Shown piece after piece: positions 26,425-56,300 of a stretch of DNA of 64,000 nt (its first letter is position 1; the number at the start of each line of letters is the position of its first letter). The DNA comes from Limanda limanda (taxonomy: Eukaryota > Chordata > Actinopteri > Pleuronectiformes > Pleuronectidae): positions 10,651,739-10,715,738 of the forward strand of contig NC_083648.1 of the NCBI RefSeq assembly GCF_963576545.1, in the 5' to 3' direction. A program made the translations under genes and the position numbers. The notes under the pieces are model-generated. The model saw only the letters and a list, made by a program, of their open reading frames with translations, was not told the origin of the DNA and ran no database searches.

Positions 26425-28338
26425 GTAAACAATCCCAAACAAGACTCAGACAGAGTTTCAATTCTAAATACAAAGTAGAAAAATTACTTTTGTCAGGGAC
26501 AGAAAAGTCTCCGGGGGATAAATGATTGTGTAACAGTGTTTTGGATAAGTAGCACGCTAAGTGGAGGAGTGTCACTGCTCCTTTGACCACAGTGATCCCA
26601 ACTGAGATTGGTTTTAACTTATGCAAAGCTGTGGGAGGCTGACAGATAATAAACTCTTTAAAAGGTAGTGCTGAGTCTGCTTGTTCTAAAGTGATTGCTG
26701 CCTTTAGGTGTCAGGAAGTCTCGGCTGGATTTTTTACCTGATTAAACTTTTCTTCTAGTTTAGATCTCAAGTCTTTGTTAGTTGAATTTCAAACTGAAAC
26801 AAATGGAAATCAATGACAACCCAAGATGATTGGAAAACCCATTCCCAATCTTCAACCGTATAAATATAGACCTTGAATTTATCTATTTGTTCTGCTTAGC
26901 ATCACGTTTGTCATGTTGTTTTCATGCCAGAATCACCTGTTAATAAACTGAAGCATCTACCGAGGCCTTTCCTGTTGTCATGTTAGGCTTCTTGTCGTGT
27001 GAATTAGATTTTTAGACACTGCATCGTCAGAATATCTTCAAACGACAGATCATACAAAACGACAAAAAAAGGTTTCAGATTTCTTGCCAGGCTAAAACTT
27101 ATGTAACCTGTGAAACTGGATACTGTTCTCATTGTGATGGAAAAGAAAACAGGGCCACAGTCAGATGTATGAAACAACCTTATACCTGTTATTCATTGGT
27201 TGAACAAACATACGACTTAATATAAAATGATGAATTGCAACACAATTTTATCTATTCTTGTAGTATGCCCTCTCGCTTTTTGTATTTAACTCACTCTAGC
27301 AATCTATTATTACTGCAGTAATCTTTTTAATGATTAACCAGAGGAACTATGAATGAAAGTGATAAAATAGTGTTGTTTTTAATTTCTGCACAACAGGAGC
27401 AGGTCTAAATGTCAAGCAAAGAAAGAAAAAAAACAACCTTGGCAATAAACGTGTGTGACTCAGTGGTGATATTTAGATAAACTGATAACATCATTTTGAA
27501 CTTTGATTAACGTCCATGTTACAGACTCCGATTGCAGTGCATAAGAGAAACATTTTGCCTACAGAACATCAAATTCATCCAAAATGTTGAAACATGTCTG
27601 TGTGGAAAAGTGTTCCGATCTAATGAGGTACATTCGTTTTTACAGAATGTAATCTATAGTGTTTGGGAGTTGTTTGTCTCAATAGGCTGTAGTAATCAAA
27701 AGTAATGAACCTATTATGAGCAGGACCTCTGAGGGCCCGGCGTGGCATTAAGAGTGTGGCACATAAAAGGTTTATTAAAGGAAATTAAGGTCCATCACTG
27801 CCACACCTGCTCCCCTATTATAAATGTATGACAGGTCAGTGCCTTCAATCACAACAGCAAACGAGAGAGAGGAGTCATGTTTCCCATTACCAGGGAAAAG
27901 TAACAGCATATCCTATGACTCACAGATTTCACTGGCCTGTGACCACTATGCGCCACCATCAGCCCGGAATAATTATGTTTAATAGGTTTTATTTGGGACC
28001 CACAAGCAACAGCCAGTGAGAGTGGATGGATTTTAGCAACTATTTTTGTCTAAACACACACAGCGAGGTGCTGTCCGTGCATCAATATCATTATTTAGAG
28101 TCATTACGTTTTTACTCACCTTTGAAACTTTTCCCTCGAACATTATACTTTATGTGTATGAATATTATGGCTCTTTTAGGAGCTGCCAGAGATGCTGCCG
28201 TGCATACAAATTTTACGGCTGACTGGCTTTTGGGCGACTGACGGAAAATCCACTGCTATGTTCAAGCTTTTTTTACATTTAGAATAAAATAAATCAGTTG
28301 TGGCTCATGTGTATTTTCAATGTTTTATTTATTTACAG
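26425..28338. other. Intron between candidate 5' exon and ST18 start exon
   Basis: No coding signal was seen. The sequence is AT-rich and largely unique, without a recognisable mobile element. Confidence 0.5.
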
Positions 28339-44926
<16,588 letters not shown>

Positions 44927-47045
44927 GCTGTGGAGCTACCGAGAGGTTCCTTCGACTTGGGATAATGGCACTAGATAGCTCCATTTCACTGAAGAGTGCT
45001 GGCTTGGCTGCATGTGCAAGACGAGGCTGTTGGAAATGCGTTTGGCATTTCCCGGTAAATACACTGCACTGAGAAAATGACCAGCCGGATCTGTAATGCT
45101 TTTACTGTTTCTGCATTCACTTGATAGGTTTACCCTGGTGAGATTCTTACCCCTCTTGCACTTAATTATTTTGTATGGTTTGCTTGATTTTAATCTGTAT
45201 GTGTTCATGTCATTATTATATTATCGCTATTTATTATTATTATTATATTTGTTCATCAGTGTATTTATTTCCTCTATTTTTATTTATTTCTTGAATTGTA
45301 AATGATTAATATCTGAGAAATCTGTTTTACTTTCTGCACATTGTAAATTACATAGAAGCACATTCCAATTTCATGGCACACTTTCGCCATCTAGTGTTGA
45401 AAAACGTATATTATTATTATTATCATTATTATTATTATTATCAGACCATAAGTTGGATCTCCCTTCAAAGTTTAAAAAAAAAAAAAAACTACCAAAATAT
45501 CTAAGCATCAATATTTTTAAAAATTGTTTTTGCTTTCTTTATTGGAACCTGAATGTATGGTGAGACATAGTGAACACTGAGGTAAAAAAAAAAAAAAAAT
45601 GCAATGTACCTTTTTCTTCACGACAAATAACAGTTGAATGCAACCAGGAAGTGACACTGAGCAAACATGCAACGTCCCTCAGTGAACTGAATGTCCGATT
45701 CAGCTTCGCACAGCGGGCCACAACCGGAGAGAAACTAAAATCTAAGATCCACTTTGTCAAGATGTCTTTCTTTGAAAAAAAAAAAAAAAAAAGTATAGAT
45801 ATTAAACTGCCTTCTGTGCACACAAGTGGGAGTGTGCATATAGTATGTGCCTAAATGTATATGAATCCATAAAAATATATGAGTACTATGTTTTGTGGTA
45901 GGACAGTATTACGTGGATGGTGTCTAATTTATTATACAGTACAATTATTTTCATAGAAGGAGACGTTCCTGATGACTGTTTAACTACCGGTGTCTCAGTA
46001 GTTGTAATCTCAGAATGATCTTTTCAAGTATCCCGACTGAGATTGAGAAGTCTGGTGTTGATCTGAACTTTTTTGCGAGCATGGAGAGGGAGAAAAAGGA
46101 AGGAGTGAATTTTCAAAAAAAGAATTTTTAAAAAATACATCTGCTCCTGTTTTATCTTAAACTGCTTTCAAGCCTTAACATTTCAACCGTTCTCACAGTT
46201 TGAATATTCCTGTAACGCTTGGGGCAGATTTTAAAAGTTGCTGTTTCCAAAACCAAGCCGGCCACCACAAGTCACAAAAATTCAATCAGTAAATGCAAAA
46301 AGAGAAAGAAAAAAAAAAGAGAAATGAAAACAGAGACACGTGATAGTTGATGGCTAATCAGTTGTTTGTTTGCATCGATTGCACTTTTGTATTTCCATGA
46401 TTTATTGTTTTGTGTTCACCACACTGCCCTTGTTTTCACCAACAAGAGAGAGACGCTGTAGTCGTTACATGTGTCTTAATTTACCTTGAGGCTAATCCCA
46501 AGAAAATAATAATAACGGTAATTCATTTGAGCAATACGTTGTATCATTTCTGCAAAAGGAAGTCAAAGACATGTAGCCTGCGACAGTTCAAAGAAAAAAA
46601 AATGTAACAGCAAATGAGCCAAATTACAGAAGAAAAAAAAAACAAGACCTTATTTTATCCAAATACTCAATATGTTTTAAAGAATTTTAATCTTTTAAAA
46701 ACTGAATCTCGTTCTTTAAAACTAACAATCCTCTATTTATAATTTATTCTATTTAATTCCTATACCACACATCGTTTGCTCAGGAAGTTTTGTGAATGAT
46801 ATTTATTTTTCCCCGTTAGTATTTGGTGTTTTGTATTGTGAAATGCTTTTTTGTGGAAAGATATTAGTATGATATGAAATTGTATTGTATTTCTTTTCTT
46901 TTACATTCAAATGTAATGCTTTGTTTTTCATTTGGAGTAGTTTGTAAATTGAAACTTCCTATTACTTTTACTCTTTCATAATAAACAGATATGCGCTGTG
47001 TTGTACAGTTTGTGTATGGTAGAAATAAACTTTTCAAATGGTTGT
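44927..47045 (+). other. ST18: ST18 3' UTR and polyadenylation signals
   Basis: About 2.1 kb AT-rich sequence follows the stop. AATAAA occurs at 46980-46985 and again at 47024-47029, with a GT-rich element (gttgtgtggtttct) right after, so cleavage near 47045 is likely. The UTR carries ATTTA elements, a TTA trinucleotide run (45408-45441) and A runs of 15 or more (45473-45488, 45584-45598, 45776-45792). Confidence 0.75.
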
Positions 47046-48151
47046 GTGGTTTCTCAAATGTATCTGACTCCAGTTATCAACTTTCCTTAGGCATTAGCAT
47101 CACCCAGTGGTGAATATTGGGCATTGCACCCAAAACAACAGGGGGCAGTGGTGCTCACACTTGAAGCTCAACACCAGGAAGTGTTTGCATGTAGAAATCT
47201 AAATAAGTGATGTACTGCAATGACACATATTTAAAAAAAATGTATAATCCAGTTTATTAAAGCCCAGATGTGACGCCTTTCCATCGCTTATTGTCTCTTA
47301 GTATCCAGATCAGTTTTTATTTTCACTGAAAAATCTCCACATTTCTGAAGTTAGAGCTAAAAATATTAATGAATTTCAAGATGAAAATAACACAAACTAT
47401 CTATCAGTTAACAAATTAGTTGCAACTAATCAGTTACTTGACGAACTCCACTTCTCTCAACTCAGTTTTACAGATTTTTGATAAGTTAGACAACCGGTCG
47501 TAGCAGAGAAGATTATTCTGCTATAAAAACAATAACACAATAAAATAAAATAAAAAGATATTAAAAGAGGATATCAGTGCTGTTCCGAAACCAATGAAAA
47601 ACTGATGAATGAATTAAGATGTAAACAAAAGGCCAAACAGGTGTGATACATATATAGTTATGTCAATATATATATTAACAGGAAGAAAACAATTATATGG
47701 CTAACCTCATGATTCAAGAGTGAGACAGACTATTCAATGGACATCTTTATCCTGTTCCTATTGTTTGCAGTAATCTTTGTGTTTTGGACAAGACATCTAA
47801 AATCTCAACAGTGATTAAAAATGATTGATAATTCCAGTGCTTCAGAGATGCTGGTGAACGTTGTACAAACAGAACATAATCAAAGGCATGTATCTATTAA
47901 GTATTTATTTACAGAGAGAAGTGTGAGATAAGATTAAATTACAGTCAAAGTCCAGATTGAAACAAAAGCTGATTGTCTATAACTTTAAACCAGGGTTGGA
48001 TGTGTGGTGTGTAGTAACAAACGCACTATTGAGAATCTGACACTCAATCCAGCACATACATTTTCCCTGTCACCACACATACCTCCTGTAATGTATATGT
48101 TGCTGTGTGTGTATAATGTGAGGGTGTTACAGATATAGGGTAACTTGACGG

Positions 48152-48174
48152 ACACACACACACACACACACACT
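48152..48174. repeat. (CA)n microsatellite
   Basis: A short pure CA run in the intergenic region. Confidence 0.9.
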
Positions 48175-49136
48175 GGAGGGATGTGACCTAAGCTCACCCT
48201 GCTGAAGTAAACAGTCTGTTCACAGCCATCTGATAAAGCACGGAGGCACGGAAATGTTTGTTTTCATGGAAGTAACAGAAGAAGCAAATCCAGGATCCTG
48301 GTGAATGTGACTTCATGATATACTCTTGAAATAGTCATATATACTATATTAGGGCGCTAGCTGAGGACGCTGCTTTACAAGTTCTCATTATAATGACATT
48401 AGGAGGAACTATACATAATAGCAGCAATGTTTTTTGATTCACTAGATTTAAATTTGACTATTTGTACACAGAAATTATAATTAATAATTCAAGCAAACCT
48501 GAATTAACTCAGTGTTTCTCCAATATAATTTAATTCAGAAGGCAGAATATCGAGCAGGGAGATAAAATCATCCTACAATGGAGGAGTTCAATGAATACAA
48601 ATAACTAAGGATGTGTGAAATCAAACATTGTATCTGGTTAAAATTTGCTTTGGTCACGTAAGACCCTTGGACTCTGTAATTCTGAAATCCTGACAGTGGC
48701 TCCTCGTTCTGTAATGATGACGTTCTGCTAAGAAAAAGGTCAGAGAGGAGATGCTGATCCTGTTTGATTCATTAGTCAGGCTCCTTGAGGCTGTGAGTGA
48801 CATGACTAATGAACCTGGACGAGTGGAGCTTCAGTTACAAGAGGGACTTGAATAAACTCTCTGCATTCTCGTGTGTTTCGTTCTAATAATAGTTTGCTTT
48901 CAATACCGGTCAGTGCTGCTCAACTTAGACGACAACCAGCAGGAGAAGGGTTCTGCCAGAAAATGTAAAAAGAAAAAAAAAAAAAAAGTGAAATCAACTT
49001 ATTCGACTTCACTGATCACGAGGAAATGGTTTTGATTAGAACTAATGCTGATCTACTCTCCTTTCTAGAACTCGACAATCAGGTTAGGCTGAGAGTTGTG
49101 TCTCTAAAACTGCGTATTCTTCACATACACATCTAT

Positions 49137-49470
49137 AGAAGGCTACAAAACTAGAATGGCACTTAGTAGAGAGGATAACTTTATAAGCCTTAGGTTCGAT
49201 CAATGTGCAATTACCCACATATATAGAAATGAGTCCCCTAAACATGGCAGATTTTTCTTTTATCAACATCCATGAATTATTAAATGGGAAATTAAGGAAT
49301 ATAGTGAAAAATGTCCTCTCTCGCAATGTTAAAGAAAGTGAAAATAATAAAAACCTGGATCCGCTCCTTGAACCCATTATACATCCTTCTGAGTTTCGTG
49401 GAAATCTGTCAAGTGGTTTCTGTGAACAAACACACAGGGTTGGAAACACAACCTCCTTGGTGGAGGTAAA
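49137..49470 (+). repeat. Interspersed repeat, copy 1
   Basis: It shares, in the same order as the segment 54660-55036, the blocks 'agaatggcac/agaatagcac', 'catccatgaat', 'aatgt(t/c)aaagaaag', 'cctggatccgct' and the terminal 'acctccttggtggaggta', whose ends form an ACCTCC/GGAGGT hairpin. The class is not identified; it is probably a non-autonomous element. Confidence 0.6.
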
Positions 49471-50148
49471 GAAAGATGAGGTGATGTGAGGTCCCTGGAA
49501 CCTTGGCTCCGTGTGCTAGAGAGCGGCGATGAATCCTTCCTTATTAAAGCTGATGGTCTATTCCCACACTTCCAGGGCAGAGCAGGGCAGAGCAGGCTAA
49601 ATTTAGACCTTTCCTTCAGGGAACTGTGTAAGGGGGAAGGGTGCGCCAAGTTTTCCGGGATCATCCGAGGTTCACAGACTCATTTATTATCACAGGCACG
49701 TTACGATTCTGTTCTTGTAAAGTTTTTATCAGTATTTAGGGTGTGTTGATTTGTTAAGCTGCACAGATGGAGGGCACCATTAGGAATGATTCCAATTCAA
49801 ATAGGTGGAAAACATGCATCAAACTGCACAGTAGGGAAATGAATAAACAAACGGCAGTAAAATCAATCATAGATTCATTATTTTTGTGTCGGCAAACAAC
49901 AACATTTCTCTAGATAGACAGATAATACATATATTTGCTGAAATACTGTATTAACGTGCATATTTGAGGTGCTTGTACTATTGTTTTAAAGTACTTCCTA
50001 CATCTTTTACTGTATAGGTACACAGTACTTTGCTGATAAAGGCCAAACTTACAATAAGGATTCAGAATATAATCTGTTAAATGCAAGTTTAACGAACAGT
50101 TCAGAGGGGATGACATTTGTCAAAACTTAACCTATAACACTAGAAATA

Positions 50149-50882
<734 letters not shown>

Positions 50883-52060
50883 AAGCGATGTGAAGCAACA
50901 GTGCTTCCCTCTGTCGACAGCACTCTCAGACCACGTGACCTGTGTTTACATCCTCTCCTCAGCTGTTTTCTTTCTTCTTCCACTCGGAAACTCGGCCGCT
51001 CTCGCTCACTCTACTTCCACCTGCACCCACCGACCAGCTGGTTACCACCCAGTTACCAGTGCTAACCAGTCGTCCTCCAGCAGAGGAGACTCTCCCGCAG
51101 ACTGTCACCCACTGCCCGTCGCAGTGCACGGAGCAGGTTCAGGAGCGAGTTGGTGCGACACGACTCCGTGAGTGTTTGTTTTCATTTCTTTGTTGTGAAG
51201 CAGCGGGGGGTCGTGTGTGTGCTCGCTCCCCGGGTGTCCTCGTTGTGTTATCGGTGGTGTTTGCGTTGTGTTTTGCGTTGTGTTTTGCGGGATGTCAGCA
51301 GGAAGAAGAGAGGAGCTTACCTAACCCGCTTTGTCTCCGTGTCTGGGTGATGGCGCACTCGGGCCCTACAGCAGCTAGCGTTAGCCCGGTTCACTTTAGC
51401 CCACTTTGTCCTGACAGCCCACAAGGTGACAAGACCTCTAAGCTAACTAGTTAAACCTTTCACTTCAGCCTGCTGACGTTTGCGGAATTCCTTTGTTTTG
51501 TTTTTTAATTTTTGCGCATCTTTTCGTGTTATTGTTTTTGTTTGACACGCAGACTTCCGCTCCATCGGGCGGAAGAAGCCACGAAATGTTTATGTTTATT
51601 TTATTTCCACACAGTTGTGATTTGTGAGCCACTTCCGCTTGAGTCTAACCGGTTTAAAGATCGAGGTTAATCGCACTGCAGAGAGATGACAGGCGTTTAG
51701 TTTGGGAGCAAAAGCTGGAGGAAAACACACACAAACACACACAGACACACACACACACACAGGCAGTCCGTGTCAGTGTCAGTGTGTGTCTGTGTCTCGT
51801 CGTGTGTTTCCTCAGCAGCCATGATTTAACAACATCTCATGAAATCGCTTGTTGTTGTTTTGCTCCGTCGTCACACGCAGAGCGAGCAGAAGTGTTCCCG
51901 GCTCTCTGATTGGTCGACACGCCGCCGTCTGTGTGGCAACTGCGTCACGTGACCAGGTGGCGGCGCTGATTGGCCTCGTCAGGTGTCAGTTGAGGCAACT
52001 CGGGAACATCTGGGAACATCAGTCTGGGAACACTGAGTGTCCCGAGAAAAGTGGCAGAGA
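50883..52060 (+). promoter_or_regulatory. PCMTD1: PCMTD1 promoter region
   Basis: GC and CpG content rise here against AT-rich flanks. Visible sites are an E-box CACGTG at 50932-50937, ETS-type ACTTCCGC/GCGGAAG at 51553-51560, 51569-51575 and 51630-51638, an extended E-box GTCACGTGAC at 51944-51953, and inverted CCAAT boxes (ATTGG) at 51909-51913 and 51969-51973. This is the architecture of a TATA-less housekeeping promoter. The transcription start cannot be placed from sequence. Confidence 0.55.
50900..51167 (+). other. PCMTD1: Probable PCMTD1 5' UTR exon (start uncertain)
   Basis: A good donor (CC|gtgagt) at 51168 closes a GC-richer stretch with no coding match, and the next acceptor in line is at 59675, just before the PCMTD1 start exon. 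Only the 3' boundary is supported; the left edge is a guess. An alternative first exon from the CCAAT/E-box cluster near 51.95 kb is possible. Confidence 0.4.
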
Positions 52061-52154
52061 GCTCAACACACTGTAGGTTAAGAAAACACATAGCAATAGA
52101 TTTAGAAAACGTGCAAATTAAGAAAACAACGTCATCAATTTGAGGACACAAATA

Positions 52155-53345
52155 ATGCACAAAGTCACAACACAAGTAAATGCAGAAACACGCTGCAAAA
52201 AGTCACAACACATCTAATACAGAAACACGCTGCAGAAAGTCACAACACAAGCAAATACAGAAACACGCTGCACAAAGTCACAACCCAAGCAAATACAGAA
52301 ACACGCTGCAAAAAGTCACAACAGAAGTAAAAAGTCACAACACAAGCATAACATTACAACATAAGCAAATACAGAAAGACGCTGCAAAAAGTCACACCAC
52401 AAGCAAATGCAGAAAAACGCTGCAAAAAGTCACAACACAAGCAAAAAGTTACAACACAAGCAAATGCAGAAATACGCTTCAAAGAGTCACAACACAAGCA
52501 AAAAGTCACAACACAAGCAAATACAGAAAGACGCTGCAAAAAGTCACAACATAAGCAAATACAGAAACACGCTGCAAAAAGTCACAACACAAGTAAAAAG
52601 TCACAACACAAGCAAATACAGAAACACGCTACAAAAAGACACAACACAAGCAAAAAGTCACAACACAAGTAAAATACAGAAACACGCTGCAAAAAGACAC
52701 AACACAAGCAAAAAGTCACAAGCAAATACAGAAACACGCTGCAAAAAGACACAACACAAGCAAAAAGTCACAACACAAGCAAATACAGAAACGTGCTGCA
52801 AAAAGTCACAACACAAGCAAATGCAGAAATACGCTTCAAAAAGTCACAACACAAGCAAATGCAGAAATACGCTTCAAAAAGTCACAACACAAGCAAAAAG
52901 TCACAACACAAGCAAAAACAGAAAGACGCTGCAAAAAGTCACAACACAAGCAAATGCAGAAACAAGCAAATACAGAAACATGCTGCAAATAGTCACAACA
53001 CAAGCCAAAATCACAACACAAGCAAATGCAGAAACACGCTGCAAAAGGTCACAACACAAGCAAATACAGAAACACGCTGCAAAAAGTCACAACACAAGCA
53101 AAAAGTTACAACACAAGCAAATGCAGAAATACCCTTAAAAATTCACAACACAAGCAAAAATCACAACACAAGCAAATTAGTCACAACACAAGCAAATACA
53201 GAAAGACGCTGCAAAAGGTCACAACACAAGCAAATGCAGAAACAAGCTGCAAAAAGTCACAACATAAGCAAATGCAGAAACCCGCTGCAAAAAGTCACAA
53301 CACGAGCAAAAAGTCACAACACGAGCAGAAATGCACTGCAAAAAG
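52155..53345. repeat. Minisatellite, about 38-bp unit
   Basis: About 24 copies of a unit 'aagtcacaacacaag-caaatacag-aaacacgctgcaaa', with an internal 19-bp short unit (aagtcacaacacaagcaaa) inserted in some copies. Units differ by one to four bases. It lies in PCMTD1 intron 1 if the exon call at 51167 is right. As the unit has few stops in any frame it makes long spurious open frames. Confidence 0.95.
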
Positions 53346-56300
53346 TAAATTGTGTTGCATACACTGTGCAACAAAAAGTTCCACAATGCTTTAGATATCT
53401 CTGAAAGCTAGTCAGTGTAAGGTGTTGTTAAGATACAGGGGCTGTAAGTGAGAACACAAATGTCCGAGCGTGTAAAAACTCAGGATAACGTCTGAACGAG
53501 CCCATGTCAGAACATGTCAAGAGATCCTCAGGAGGAGTCACTGCGAGTGGATGACATTTCTATAACACGACGGATGCAAAAAAAAATTAAAAAGAAAGCT
53601 AATATCTCACGGTGAAAATGCGGTGCTGTACTGGAACCATTTCATTTCAATCAATAGGTCTACCATTAGCTTCAGCTGTGGTTGCAATAATACACTTGTG
53701 ACCCTGTGTTGATAGAAGTTGACAACACTTAAAGTCTGTCGTCCTGCTGACTGCGCTGCAAGGCTGACATTCCTGTCGTACATAATAAGATAAAGTAATA
53801 GACTGATAAATGATTTAGTGTTTTTAAGATGCGTGTAGACAAAGTAAAGCAAAGTAAACTTTAGAGGCGGTGGGATTTTGCACACAGTCAGAAAAGGGAT
53901 ACAAACAGTTTGAGGTTTTTCAAGGTGACACAAACTGAAGGGAAGAAAATAAGTTTTAATTTGACACAAAACTGTATGACTCATCGCAGTGGGAGCAAAA
54001 TTAAGAGGCTGCAGAGGAGAATAAGAGACACAACTGGTACATTTTTCAAAACATGAGTTGTTTTACACACACACACATGCACACACCCTAGCATGGTGTC
54101 TGTTTCTGTTGTCAGGCTGGCACAACACATGCCTTTTACTCTCACATCTCTTGGCTGTTTGTGGCTAATTAACACAGAGTCTAGTGGTCAAATTCGCATA
54201 AATAGAGAGAGAGAGAGATGTGAGGATGATGAAATGCACTTTTAATTAAGTCTGAACGCTCCACTAGCTTGAGGGTGGAACCAGAGGAAAAGCCTGATTA
54301 TTCCCAAAATCAAAAGGGCTCATCCAGTGTCGACGAGCATGAAACAGTTCAGAGGTTTGCATGACAGTCTGTCCTATATTCTTGTCTGAGAAAGATGCAA
54401 ATGTAAGCTTCATTATGGTGGGTGACTCAAAAGTTCTGTATCTTTTGTAGCTGGGGAATTGAAATGATACATTTTGATATGATACAACAACTATCATTGC
54501 CCAAAACAGCAGGGAAGGAATAATACTGGCAAGATCTATTTCGAAATAGATGTTCCAGTGTATTTAAAAGACATTCCTGTCAGACCGATTTGAACAGAGC
54601 GTTTAAATGTACCATTGAGAGCGAAAGTACAGGGTCTGACTTTTCAGCACACAAGATACAGGCTGTGTCAAATATAAAACCAGAATAGCACTCGGTAGTC
54701 CAACAGTCCCTTCAGATTCAATCAAGCCACACCAAATTGCACACACTCACTAATATCAGTCCCCTAATTACACATGATTTCTACATCCATGAATAGTTTC
54801 TTGGCAAATCAGTTCTTTTCCCAGAATGTCAAAGAAAGCAGAAACAAATTCCTGGATCCGCTTTCTTGCCCAGACGATATGCGCCAAAATCAGATGGGCT
54901 CTGTCTTGGCTCGTGTCCCAACCTTCCACCAAGTTTAGTAGAAATATGCTCTGTTGATTTTGCATAATTATGCTGATAAACAAACAATAGACAAACAAAT
55001 GGACAGAGTGAAAACAACCTCCTTGGTGGAGGTAGTAACCCACGTCCTAGTTTAATGGCTGAACTAACAAAGCAGAACTGTAAATGGAGGTTTTATCTCA
55101 CGCTCATGTTTAATAATGTCAGTGGTATATCACTATCACAAGATGCTTATTACTGTTGTTTCAGAGGACATTGTGTTCTTATATAAATGTTTGTCGGATT
55201 ACCTCCAAACTCAATGTAGTAAAAGAGGACAAATGGCCTTTAATCATGAAGCTCAAAACAATGAAATGGATTCTTCCTCTTAAGAATATTTACTTTCTAC
55301 AATGACCACTTGCTCCCAAGAGATTAAGTGTAAAAGGTTTGCTGCGAAGGTCACTAGGTCAATAGAATCGAAAGAATTCCTCCTCCGGGGAGCATGAAAA
55401 TATGCAGACATTTTTATAGTGCTCCACTCAGATTTCAAGTTATGTTTATGTAAAGCTGGACATTTTAATATAATACTACAGGGAAGGTCAAGGCATGACC
55501 AAGATCAGAATTTATCCTGGGCTGTCATGTAATGGGAATTGGGATGGGATCGTTTGTGGAATATCTATTAAACAGTGTTGTAAAGGGTGCAAAATTTAAA
55601 CTTTGGCAGGTATAGAATAGATGAGGACTAATTACATCTAATGAGGCAATCGTCAAATTCATTAGCACCAAAGAGTCTGACTGTCTAATTAATGATGTTA
55701 TACCCAGAGCCATGGCAACAGGGTGGGTGGCTAAAAATAAATGTAAGATTCAAGATGCACACAGACAGAGCTGCTAAGTGATAGTCTTCATGGTTACCAG
55801 CATTTATCGTGTAGCCAACACTTCAGACAACTAAACATGTGACCTTCCTCTGTCTGTTGATCAGCAGCCTGTATGTTCTGGTGCTGCCTAGACAGGCCTT
55901 TGGTATTTAGTTACAGCACGAGAGTTGATCTTGTGTTGGCTGGTGGATCCGTTACATGTTTCGTCATCCTGCCTGGTTCACCGGGGTATCCCTAATCGGG
56001 TCACAGCAACCCGGTTGGCCCTGAAATGGCGTCCATGCCCTTTTTACACACACCAGGGGTAAACCCAGGACACCCTGTGTGTTTGTTTACCAGCAGATTC
56101 CTGTTTATAAAGACTGTTGCAACAAATTTAATTATCTGGGTGGTCTTTGTTGATTTGTCTTTAACGACTGGATGAATAATGACCTGTTTTAAGACTCAAG
56201 ATTATCACTGTTCTGACTGTGCAGCAGTTCCCAGGAGCAATGTGCTTACAGCATACCTCCCTTGACCCATTTTCCTGGATCTTCTTTCAACTGCAGGCAA

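Larger units (their letters stand above)
47046..50148. other. Intergenic region between ST18 and PCMTD1
   Basis: No coding exon was seen. It contains a CA repeat (48152-48174), an A run (48970-48986) and one copy of an interspersed repeat (49137-49470). Confidence 0.6.

Noticed and set aside
52180..53404. Several overlapping open frames of 120 to 243 residues on the + strand
   Set aside because: They are translations of the 38-bp minisatellite. The unit is not a multiple of three, there is no start context or domain, and the peptides are Lys/Gln/Thr/His repeats.
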